This document shows positions 51,139-61,468 of a DNA stretch of 64,000 nt, piece after piece. The stretch lies in contig WTXI01000012.1 of NCBI GenBank assembly GCA_022376515.1, positions 434,001 to 498,000 of the forward strand. Reading direction: 5' to 3'. Within the stretch, counting starts at the first letter, position 1; every line of letters starts with the position of its first letter. The position numbers and the translations under genes are program-made. Under the pieces are notes generated by a model. It had not been told where the DNA came from and did no database searches. It saw nothing but the letters and a program-made list of their open reading frames with translations. This stretch comes from Lactifluus volemus (Eukaryota; Basidiomycota; Agaricomycetes; Russulales; Russulaceae).

Positions 51139-52505
51139 GATCCACATGCCGAGAGAACCAGAATACAGCGACACCATATCATTGCACTTACAACCTTTGC
51201 TTCCACCTGTTCACTAAAGTATAATGATGCCACAAATGCTGGCACAACAAATAAGAAATAAAGGTAAAAGGATGTTTCTGAAGACCATACAGTCCAACAT
51301 AAAGTCAGCACTTCATCCATGTTTAATACCAATAAATGCCACAGCACTCACTAATAGAAATTTTATTTTTATAAGTAAATGTCCCACAGACAGTTGCCAG
51401 TTGGAGGCAGGATTGAATATGAAAGACATGAAGTTTGTGAGTGAGAACAAATATTATGCAGGGTTGTTGGGATCCTTGAGGGTTGAGCATGAAAAGAAAG
51501 ATGGCCATGGATGTAGCCAAATACAGTGATAGCAGCAGTATTAGAAGAGAGATAATTGTCAGCATAGGCATGAAATGGTTCCAGGCCACTGTTTAAACAA
51601 TGAAATGTCATGCACCTGCTATGGCAAATATGATACTATAAGACTCACCATCTGATAGATGCATTAGCCTTCCAAACTTTGCAATTTCTACTATGAGGAC
51701 CCCAAACAGAACAAAGATTAGTGTACCAGTGACCACCAAGCTTGCAGTGCATGTTTTGCATAGGGCTAGGGCAACATGGACAGCATAAACCAAACTGGGG
51801 TCATAATCAGACTCATTCTGAGCCTCTGGTGACTCAGAACCCCATTGTTTGATGATTTCTGCCAGTGGCTGTTCCCTTATAAAACACATTTTCAAGAAAG
51901 GGAAAAGTGTCAAGAATAACAGAAGTAAGAATGACACTGTGGGCTATACAGTTAGCATCTCATTAATTACTACAATAAATTGCTATCTCACCAAATGGAT
52001 GATGCACAAATGTCAGAATAGGAGAAAGCCAGTCACCCTCAAAGAACCACTGCCATATTCCAGGGTATTGTCTCTTGAGCTCTGCAAGCAAGCCATATCT
52101 GTGTACATGACCATACTACCATCAGTTTAGCAGCCTTCCACCACAGATGAGGGCTTACACAAAAGGTAGAAATACTAGCACCCATTCAAGTATCATTGCC
52201 ACCACTGGTCCCCCTGAATTACGAGAGTATGCTGTCTTCACTAGGCCAAGGATCATGGTTAGGACCGTGGTGAGCAAGAAGTGTCCTGTCAGCTTGATTG
52301 GCAGACTCGGAGCCTCAGGCTGCCCAAGTTGGTGCCCTTCTTCCCGAGCTGCAGAGGAGACGGCGGGAGCGGGTAGTCCATCTTGAACATGGGAGGTTTC
52401 AACGCTAGGCATGTTCAAGTTGTCGTGCACAGTGTGTACAATTTGAAGAGGGATTGGGGGAGGTTCCGCCTGAGAGCTGAGTGTTGGCGGACTTGGGCCC
52501 ATCAT
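51139..52505 (-). pseudogene. Multi-pass membrane-protein gene, 5' part, cut by the chromovirus
   Basis: Exons complement(52161-52505, 51992-52115, 51649-51936, 51352-51588, 51139-51277), then 40274-40406 across the insertion; 421 aa if rejoined. The N-terminus is Pro-rich and soluble (~70 residues). At least five hydrophobic segments follow (FLLTTVLTMILGLVKTAYS, VVAMILEWVLVFLPF, FLLLLFLTLFPFL, LVVTGTLIFVLFGVLIVEIA, MLTIISLLILLLSLYLATSM). All five splice phases agree. Without repair, translation would enter the LTR and stop after ~9 foreign residues (VTVRRDRGSK), losing the last 44. Family not recognised; probably a surface or endomembrane protein. Confidence 0.78.
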
Positions 52506-53990
52506 CCTAATATCTAGATTTGGGTGGGTGTTTACGCCGTGACGCGCTCATGTCTGCCATCAGTGCCATGCAATGCTCACAAAGCGGTACTTTGCTATGT
52601 CTTGAAAGTCAGGCCGACCGGACGAAGCCTGAGCCTGAGAGTTCTGACTCGGAGCTACCAGTCCCAACCTGGAAGTATGAAGCTTAACGAGCCGAGGTCT
52701 GTCACCAATACGTTCAAGTCAGAAAGAGGGTTTAAGAGGGCTAACAGAAGCTTCTACCTTCAGGTGTCGAATTCAAGTTAGTGAGGTGATGATACTGGTT
52801 GTTCAACATCAGTATCTTACAGGTGTTTTGCGTCCGAAAGGCACTGTTAGCAGTGTGGACGAACGGTGGTCCCCAATGCGGCAATGCCGATCGTGACACT
52901 CTTGCGAGCTTTTCGTTCAGCCTAAGTGATGTGGCAGTGGAAAGCTGGACGTGTTGAGCTGACTCGGACATGCCTAATAGACTATTAGTAACCGTGACGG
53001 GCCTCAAGTTCAATTGCCAGTGGGCTATTGAACAACTCGAGGAAGTTGCGACTCTTCTGCTATGTCAACTTGGGTCCTCCCATTTCGGAATTGCACCACA
53101 AGTAGTAGCTACTTCATTCCAAAGGTGCGCGATGCTGCCAGTGCGTGATGTCTATTTCAGTAGCAAATGAATAAGATAGATTGTACGCACATTGACAATA
53201 ACATGGCCAACTTCGACGAAGTGCAAATGGGACACCTTGGCGCTTGCTGATCAAACCGCAAAACGTACTGTAGCCCAAGAGGCAAGAGCCCAGAGGGGAA
53301 ACGATGCATCCCTCCAAAAAGGTGTCTATCATAATTATCTTCATTGCAGAAGGCAGCTCGGCTCAATGCTTGGGTCAGGGTGACATTATTAACTGGCAAA
53401 TTTCCCGTGCTCTCGACTCCGATTCCCGATTTACCCCGAGCGTTCATCCAAGTTCATCCGCAAAGTCATTCTGTAGTCTTATGGAACGTTTTCACACGTA
53501 CATACAAAACTAGTGTCCACCTTATCCATCAATCGTCCTCCGCCACCAAGGTTTTACCCTCGACCCTCTATATCTGAGCGTCTGAAAAAGCACGCGCCTG
53601 ACCTTGCGCCTGACACGCCCCGGGTAGCATACTGTATAAAAAGAACAAAGCGAGATATATGTTTTTTTGAGAGAACGCAAAATTATTCGCATCAAAAAAG
53701 AGACAAGTTGGGTGCAACAAAGTCATTCACACTGGCGGCTTCGCAGTCGTACCGGTCGGTTTCGACTTTTTTGTGTCTTAAAAACATAGAAATAAATGTT
53801 GTTGTTGAAACTTATCCCTACCGTCGTGCATGCAGTTATTCAAGACCAAAGTAGCAAAAGCCGCCGGTCGGACCCTGAGAAAGGGCCTCAGTCACAGGAA
53901 ATCGTCGTTAGACGGCCTGGGATTCGATTTCCAGTTCGTCGTACATGAAACCTGGATGCGCCCTGCGGCGGGACTAGGAAAACCCTTTAC
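52506..53990. other. No supported gene
   Basis: Short ORFs only. 53645-53725 is an inverted match of 57270-57360 (ATTATTCGCATCA, GGGTGCAACAAA). 53745-53810 is a direct match of 57660-57730 (GGTCGGTTTCGACTTTTTT). Confidence 0.45.
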
Positions 53991-54351
53991 TAGTACATTC
54001 TGGTTGACGTTTTGCGGTTTGATTAGCTCACGTCCCATAATCGTTGATTTCTACACAAACACAGACATTGAGACACAGTTCGTTCTTGCCAGCCTTCCTT
54101 CAAGGGTATTGTCTTGGAGTCTCACAACAAGAAGCCATTTGACACACTAAAAAGCCTGTTTCAGCGGCTTCTTCGCATGGAAAGAATATATGACCATGAG
54201 GTCACTCCAAAAGCATTGTGGGACTCGTCATCAGGTGGCAATGGTCAAAGTCTACACCACGACAAACACTTGAGACCTGTAGTCATCAGAGAGGGTGGAT
54301 CAGAGAACCGATGACAAGTACCTTTCTACATCACTCCACATTCTCAGGTCC

Positions 54352-54828
54352 CTACTCGTTCGACGGCCAGATGCCAAGTGTTAAAACATTGAGCGATGCC
54401 TTAGGAAATGCATCTGGGGTCGTAACAACGCCCTCCAACGCCGTCCGATCATATCCCTCCTCGAGGACGAGCACCAAGTTCAGATGGCCATCGGACTCCA
54501 CTCCACATCCGACGTACTTATAGGCTGTTTCTGGGATATGGGTAATGATGGGAATGTAATAACTCAATTCGTAGCTTGTTTCCGCTTCAGAACCTTCTTT
54601 AGGGAATCGAGAGCGTATTTTCTGGCGGTCGAGCTTATATCCCTTTAGGTATAACATCTGCTTGGATCTCTGGGACATCAGTAAGTCAGATAGAAAAATT
54701 CGAAAGGGAACACGATTAACTGGGCCACTCCAATTGGTTGTTGAGAAAGAAATGACGTCGACATGTGCATTATGTAAACCGTTCGAGTGCAGGGAAAAGC
54801 GAGTTTTGGCACGTTTCGGAAAACTCAA
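54352..54828 (-). pseudogene. Unrecognised ORF, duplicate 1
   Basis: Minus-strand frame (first ATG inside it at LLMSQRSKQMLY) with LSDLLMSQRSKQMLYLKGYK, IPETAYKYVGCGVESDGHLN and LVLVLEEGYDR. A duplicate at 55939-56377 is split into two frames. Conservation of amino acids between copies suggests a once-coding sequence; the family is unknown and the 5' exon is not found. Confidence 0.4.
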
Positions 54829-55165
54829 AACGGGCTCCCGCGTGCAGTAACTCGAGTTGATTCAGATACGAGTATAATTGCGTGTTGTATATATGCCATA
54901 CTTAGTAGGCTCCGGGAACGCCCCCCCCTCCTTCCTCCTACTACCTCAAGCATTATACAGTTCAAGGTAACTTGAGATAAGATACGGAAGCAGCCTCGGG
55001 GTTTATAGGCCAACTTACAGAGTTGAGCGCGTCAATACCGAGTTGCGGCATTGTGGTGCGATGCCGCAGCGGAAGCCCTGTGGGCATAACACACTTTATA
55101 GATTTGATTCTATCCACCTCATCCAAGTCTGAGCCCTGGGGCCAGCACTAGCAAAAAAAACATCA

Positions 55166-55305
55166 GGCTCGGTGTTGACCGCCCGCTATCGCTCGCGCCG
55201 AGTACAACCCTTTCCGCGCGCTCATAGTCGCCTACTTGTGCCGTGCCATTGACGAGTCGTCGGAGGTGGCCCATCTCACAACAGAGTTTTGTGCTGCTGC
55301 CCCCA
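55166..55305 (-). pseudogene. Truncated copy of the small membrane-protein gene (3' end only)
   Basis: Matches only the last exon of the genes at 39598-40134 and 56552-57092 (plus-strand reading GTGTTGACCGCCCGCTATCG onward to GAGTTTTGTGCTGCTGC). Similarity then stops. Confidence 0.6.
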
Positions 55306-55689
55306 TCCCTCTCAGTGCCACGTCACTGATACGTGCCCAATGCAAAACATCAACTGTTGTCGGCCCTACAAGCAACTGGTCATAGAGCGGTTCGCGGGTA
55401 CTACCAGCTCATGCCCCCCCCCCACTACAGCTGCGGGAACGACGGGGGACGCCAACACCAGCAACAACGGCGACAGACGATGCGCCACCCGCCCCAGCGT
55501 CACGAGACAACAATGCTTAAAGGCGCCCACGACAAAGGACACCAAACGTCAGTTACTGCACTATGCAGGGCCAAGAAAACAAGGATGGAGACGTTGGTTC
55601 CCACCTACACGGACGTAAATCGCTCTTTGCCCGAACCACGCAAAGGAGGAGCGTCCAAAGCCCCTATCTCACTCACTTACTGTAGTTTA

Positions 55690-56560
55690 CTAGTACATCC
55701 TGGTTGACGTTTTGTAGATTGATTAGCTCACATCCGATAATCGCCCGTGTCGTTGATTTCTACACATACCGGACATTAAGACTCACAAAAGAAGCAATTT
55801 GACATTCAAAGGCCTGTTTTCAGCGGCTTCTTCGCATGGGAAAGAATACTACACCACGACACACTTGGGCCTGTAGTCATCAGAGAGGGTGGATCAGATA
55901 ACCAATGACAAAGTACCTTTCTACATCACTCTACATTCTCAGTCCCACGACGGCCAGATTCCAAGCGTTAAAACACTGAGCGATGCCTTAGGAAATGCAT
56001 CTGGGGTCGTAATAACGCTCTCCAACGCCGCTCGATCATATCCGTCCTCGAGGACGAGCACCAAGCTCAGATCACCATCGGACTCCACTCCACATCCGAC
56101 GTACTTATAGGCTGTTTCTGGGATCGTGTTAATGATGGGAATATGGTAACTCAATTCGTAGTTTTGTTTCCGCTTCAGGACCTTCTTTAGGAAATTGAGA
56201 GCGTATTTTCTGGTGGTCGAGCTTATATCCCTTTATGTATAACATCCGCTTGGACCTCTGGGACATCAGTAAGTCAGATAGAGAAAATCCGAAAGGGAAC
56301 AGGATTAACTGGGACCACTCCAATTGGTTGTTGAGTATATAGGTATTATCACGTGGGTCGCACCTGATGTGATGCATTATGTAAGCCGTCCGATGCAGGG
56401 GGAAGCGAATTTTTGGGCGTTGTGAAATTCACAAAGCTGTTTCTGCACGTTTCGGAAAAACTCAAAACGGGCTCCCGTGTGCAGAGGTCACTCGAGTTGA
56501 TTCAGATGCGAGTAGTCTGAGCCCCGGGCCTAGTACTAGCAAACAAAAACATCAGGCTCG
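55690..56560. repeat. Segmental duplicate of 53985-54850
   Basis: CATCCTGGTTGACGTTTTG, ATTAGCTCACATCC, CAGCGGCTTCTTCGCATGG and the ORF pair align in order with 53985-54850, with small indels. The two blocks plus the membrane-protein 3' ends form a tandem duplication of about 1.7 kb. Confidence 0.7.
55939..56377 (-). pseudogene. Unrecognised ORF, duplicate 2 (frameshifted)
   Basis: LSDLLMSQRSKRMLYIKGYK (56129-56377) and IPETAYKYVGCGVESDGDLS (55939-56154) are in different frames, whereas they are one frame in duplicate 1. An indel near 56150 breaks this copy. Confidence 0.45.
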
Positions 56561-57092
56561 GTATTGACCGCCCGCTATCGCTCGCGCCGAGTACAACCCT
56601 TTCCGCGCACTCATAGTCGCCCGACTCTGCTTGTGCGGCACCATTGACGAGTCACCAGAGGTGGTCCATCTCACGACAGAGTTTGTGCTACCCTCCTCTT
56701 CCTCCTCTTCCTCCTCTTCCTCATCCTCCTCCTGCTCAATCTGTTCACACATGAAAAAAAAAGAGTCCAACTGGGGAGGTGAAAGGAAAACGTACGGTGG
56801 CAAAGGGAGGTAGGAGTAATGGTGGGATCCGAATCGGAGGTAGTACTAGCCGATTCCTCAGGCGGTCTGGTGATAACGCGGACATGATGATCACAGCCGT
56901 CATGAACATTCCGGCGGTGGTGGTGGCGATGGCCACGGAGGTCATCGTGAGCCCAGCGATTACGATGGTGACGATCGCGGTGCATATGAGGGTCACTGTC
57001 GTCATGATCACGGTGGCCATCATGGCCGCGGTGGACGTCAAGATGAAGAAGGCAGCCCCGACAGCGATAAAGAGCAATCCGAGAGCAGCCAT
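56552..57092 (-). CDS. Small multi-pass membrane protein, copy 2
   Basis: Two exons, complement(56796-57092, 56552-56740), with a 55-nt intron (GTACGT...GAACAG); 161 aa. Hydrophobic N-terminus (LLFIAVGAAFFILTSTAAMM, MFMTAVIIMSAL), Pro-rich loop, then a Glu/Asp run coded by a CTT/CCT repeat and the same C-terminal tail as copy 1 (AIAGGQYRA). Reading through the intron would meet a stop, so splicing is required here, unlike copy 1. Family unknown. Confidence 0.65.
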
Positions 57093-58195
57093 ACTTTGAT
57101 GGCGAAGCTAGGAAGGAGAGAGAGGCTCCAAGGATTTTACCAGCTTTTCCCTCGACCTCCCCTCTCCCCCCATACTATATATCTCGGCTTGGAAGCGGTT
57201 TCCGAGCCGAGCCGTGACAACACTACGAAGTGAATGGTTGAGAGTGCAAAGCGGCCGGTGTGTGTCAGTTTGTTGCACCCCAACTTGAAATTTTGTTTTT
57301 TTTCTGATGCGAATAATTTCGCGTCCTCTCAAAAGATATATATCTCACTTTGGTTTCCTTGTATGCTAAGTTACCTGGGGGCGCGTAAGCCACTTGGGAG
57401 CCGCGCAAGCAGTTTCGAGCCGACTCACCAATTTGGATATGCCTACTATATATATATGGAATTTCAGTTCTTGTGAGAGATTGGCGGTCCCTGAGTGCAT
57501 GTGCAGCCTCACTGAGCCCATCTCACTAGAAATGCCGACATTCAAGTTGTCAACAAAAACCTTGCTTGGAACGGCTTGGACCGTTTTTGGCTCGGCTAGA
57601 TTCGGCTCGCAAGCCGCTTGAGCCGTGCTATTTTTCTCTTTTGGGATGTTACGAATCACTTGAAGTACCAGTCGGTTTCGACTTTTTTTGGCCTTAAAAA
57701 CTCGAAGAACGTAGAGACAAATGTTGTTGTTGTTGTTGTTGTTGTTGTTGTATGGCCTCAGAAAATCACCGCTGTTTCGGTGAAGATTCAGAGAGAAAAC
57801 TGCTGCAATCGGCGGGTGGCTTGAATCCAAACTGTGTGATAGAGATCAGATTGTTATTGTACAATAGGAGAGGCTAGTACAGAAATGGGATAACGATAGC
57901 TTTGTTGTGGATAGATACTACAGACAAGACGGATTGTTAACCTGTGCGATTAAGAATTGTACCAAGAAAGAACAGAGGTTTATGAAAGAATCGGTCCGTT
58001 AGTTGATAGGTGATTGATGTGCGTATGTGTCATTTGGTCATTTTGAATGAAAAAGAAAAGGCTCAGTTCAAGCTATAAAACCAAAGCACATGAAAAAAGG
58101 GTTCTGCAAAATAAAAAATAAAAAACTCACATCCTGCAGAATACAAAAAAAAATAGGGTCGGTGAGCGTCTTTATCCACGACGAGAAAGGTGAGC
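57093..58195. other. Intergenic with dispersed repeats
   Basis: Holds the inverted and direct matches to 53645-53810 and a (GTT)n microsatellite. No gene recognised. Confidence 0.5.
57723..57751 (+). repeat. (GTT)n microsatellite
   Basis: About nine GTT units; the related site near 53800 has only two or three. Confidence 0.85.
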
Positions 58196-59909
58196 TCACT
58201 CGAGAAGGACCATCCCTCCGGCGCCCATTCCCACACTCGCGAGCGCCACCATCTGTCGTCCCTTGCTCGCCCGCCACAGGGTCGGATCGAGCACGAAATC
58301 GGCGGCAAGCATCTCCACGCACGCGGCATAAATCAACATTCCCGCGCTGATCGCGCTCAACACGCCTTCCGCAATTTTCGACCCCACACCTGCATCCGCG
58401 CCTTGATTCGCGCCGCTACTGAATACGATGAGGCCGGAGAGTATGCCGGCGGGCGCGGTGACTGCAAAGAGGAGGGCGAGCAGAGGGCGCAGCCAGCTGA
58501 TCAGGCGGCTGCTACTGCTGCCGGTCGTGGTAGTAGATTGCTGTTCAGCTTGGGAATCGGCTGGTTCTGTCGTAGGGGTCGTCGTAGTTGGGAGGGCAGC
58601 TATGCGGATGCCGAGCGAGAGACCTTCAAAGAGCTGATGGAACGAGATCGCGGCTGCGAGCGACTCAAAATCGGCGCCCGATGAGAGCGCGAGGGTAAAT
58701 CCGATGACCAGCGAGTGGAGCATGATGCCAAGTTGCAGGACCTGTAAAATCAAAATCAAAGTTTTTGTCATTGTATCGGCGGGGAGAAGTGGGTCATACC
58801 AGGATGCCGACTATCTGCCTCTTGCTCCCTATCATCGGCTCACCATCATCGGTGATCGACTCGGAGTCCGTTTCCGCATCTGAATCTGGGCGGTCTAGTA
58901 GACTCTCTAAATCGCCATGAGTGTGGTGGTGATGGTGGTGATGGGAGGACTGGACTTGATGCCGTCGAGAAGGTGGACGTTCAGGATCGCCGGCGGGCAC
59001 CGACTTTATGGTTCCCTCCCTGTCTTCAGAGTCATACAAGCGCATGACCCCAGAGCGTAGGTGGTCACTGTGATGTCGTTCGTGTTGCCTCGATGGCTCA
59101 TGCCGGTGATGACCAAAGACAAAGTTGTGGTCATGTACATCACCGCAAACGGTATGGCGGCGGATGTAGGTAGAGGATGTAGAGGCCCGAGAATCAAGCA
59201 GCGGTGTGGATTCATCGGGCGCTTGTTGAAAAGGGGAGGTGGGTAGAAGTTGTTCAGCTGCTGATGGTGGGAGATTCAAGTAGGATCCAAAAGGGGCCAT
59301 GGCTAGGAGACTCACGTTTGACTTTTGGGTTGGGTGGTTCGGAGGGGTACGAATGGAGGCGGTCTACATAAGCAGTCGAGAGATCTATGGCAATATGGAA
59401 TTGAACAAGGCAAGTCATGATGTGAAGGCCAAACGTACATTCAACAAGGAATATGACAAGCAAAGAGCAGAGCCTATGTTTGACCATGAGTGCACCGACA
59501 AGCGTGATGATGGATCATATTCACACGATCAGGCCTGTCCAGCGGCCGATACCCGTATACCGTTTGACATCGGGATCCTGGAGGCGTTCAAAGGCATCTT
59601 GTAATAAATGGACAAATGCTGTCGAAAGGATAACGCCTTTTTGATAGGATCAAAAACGGTAGGAAGGTGTGATATGGTGTAAACGTCACCTGTGCCAAAG
59701 TGTTTTCCGACAAAGAAAAAGATGGGTGGGATACGCAAGAAGCGTACTCTTTTCGAGACGGCGGGAAAGGAGACGGCTGATTTCAAGGTAAGCGAAATGC
59801 GAATAGGGAGGGAGAGAAGCAGACCGAAGAGAGATACACAGAATATCAATATCATGACGGCGAATCTGGTTGATGGCTTTGTAGCCCCAACCTGGTAGGC
59901 TGGTGTCAT
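58196..59909 (-). CDS. ZIP-family metal (zinc/iron) transporter
   Basis: Seven exons: complement(59825-59909, 59690-59776, 59525-59636, 59439-59473, 59316-59384, 58800-59260, 58196-58741), 464 aa. ZIP proteins move Zn2+ or Fe2+ into the cytosol. TM1 (FAVMILIFCVSLFG) is followed by TM2 with FGTGVILSTAFVHLLQDAF. The long variable loop carries a His run (SSHHHHHHHTHGD). TM4-5 contain the metal-site motifs LHSLVIG (H292) and FHQLFEG (H318, E322). The C-terminal half has GILSGLIVF, GVLSAISAGMLIYAACVEML and ends MVLLE. All six introns keep frame and the start precedes TM1 as usual. Divergent from the gene at 60103. Confidence 0.92.
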
Positions 59910-60102
59910 GTCTAGGGACTGGCGGCCTCGGAGGGAAGGAAGTATTGGGAGCGGGGATTGGATGGGAAAGATCATTGAGAGATGAAAGAAAGGGAGAGGC
60001 TCGGGGCACCTTAATAGGCAAAGCGTCACGAGTACCTCACCAGTCTTGACCACGGAAGCTGTCAATTAACCGAGCTCGGTTCTTGACTGGCAAGTCAACG
60101 AT
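59910..60102. promoter_or_regulatory. 193-bp divergent promoter
   Basis: Separates the start codons of the ZIP transporter and the cyclodeaminase-like gene. No clear TATA box. Confidence 0.5.
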
Positions 60103-61199
60103 ATGTCCATCCTCGTTCTCACTGCTAGCGATGTCGCGCGTGTCGAGGCCTCGTGGCCTTCACAAGAGATACAATCCGTCATCGCACACGTGTTTTTCAC
60201 TTTATCACATAATCACGCTCGCAGCCCCCCCCATCGAACGACAATCGATACAGAATCTCATCGGGTCCTCTTTATGCCCGCTCGCATCGACGGGATTGGA
60301 ACATCAATCAAAGTTGTTTCTGTTCCATTGCTATCGGATGATGTTCGTGGTCTTCCTGCCTCAACCCTCGTCCTGGACGAGAATACGGGTGCAGTGAGGG
60401 CGCTTGTCAATGCGCGGTCCTTGACCGCTCTTCGTACGGCAGCAGGTATGTCGTCAACATCCTTGACGGTCCTCATACCTGAGCGGGACCCCCCTCCGCA
60501 GGGTCCCTTTTGGCGACGATGGTTTTGTATCCACCGGCGAGTTGCGAATTCAAGCGTCTAGTCACATTTGGTGCCGGCTCACAAATAAGATCGCACATCG
60601 ACCAACTCGTGGCTACCTACCCTTCCATTGTTCATATCACCGTCGTCAATCGCACTATAAACGACCGAGTGATCACCCTTCTCGACAGGCTGCGTGAAGA
60701 CCACCCCGCAGCACAATTTATGGCAATCTCTAGGACTGACGGTGGGACTCAAGTCGAGTCAGCTGTCCGCCAGGCTGACCTCGTGTGCTGCGCAACTAGT
60801 TCCACGGCCCCACTTTTTCCATCTGAATGGGTGCGTCCTGGAACACACGTCATTTTGGTGGGTAGTTTCAAGCGAGAGATGGCCGAGGTGGATACTGCGC
60901 TCATACGCCGGGCGCGAAAAATTCTCGTTGACTCGCGCAGCGCGTGCGCGATCGAAGCTGGAGAACTTATTGCCGCGGGGGTGAAACCGGAGGATGTGGT
61001 AGAGGTTGGTGAACTTTTATTGTACCGCTCCGAGTTGTGGCAAGTGGATACAACTAGGGTTTCAGAGCTGTTGACTGGAAGCGATGTCACTATTTTCAAA
61101 TCTGTAGGACTCGGAGGACAAGACGTTGCCATTTCAGTAGCAACTATTGATCGGGCAATTGAGATGGAAATAGGCACCAGAATACCAAACTTTGAATGA
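60103..61199 (+). CDS. Ornithine cyclodeaminase/mu-crystallin family protein
   Basis: Two exons, 60103-60445 and 60502-61199 (56-nt intron), 346 aa. The family binds NAD(P)(H) and includes ornithine cyclodeaminase, ketimine reductases and mu-crystallin. Visible features: N-terminal substrate domain with IGTSIKVVSVP; LVNARSLTALRTAAGS leading into the junction; Rossmann motif VTFGAGSQIRSHIDQL; DLVCCATSSTAPLFPSEWV; GTHVILVGSFKREMAEVD; DSRSACAIEAGEL; and the C-terminal TIFKSVGLGGQDVAISVATI block. Full length. The exact reaction cannot be told from sequence. Confidence 0.9.
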
Positions 61200-61468
61200 C
61201 ACCCGCAGTTTACGGTTAACCGCGGTCCTTTTGTGATAACTCACGTGATCCTAGGATGCTTTTATCTCTAATTTGATGAGACTTTCGACTCAACTTTGTT
61301 GTCAACCGCAGCTCATGTCTTACTAAAAACAGGTCCCCTTCACATGAAGAAGGTCTTTGTTAGACGCGTGACTACTTATAACTCATCCTTGCCCCCAATA
61401 CAGCTCAACTCACATCTCTTACCACTCTATCCTCATCTCCTTTCCCTCTGATTTTTCATCCATCCGAA
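61200..61468. promoter_or_regulatory. Argonaute promoter region
   Basis: Contains ACTTATAAC near 61373 and a CT-rich stretch just before the ATG at 61469. Confidence 0.45.
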
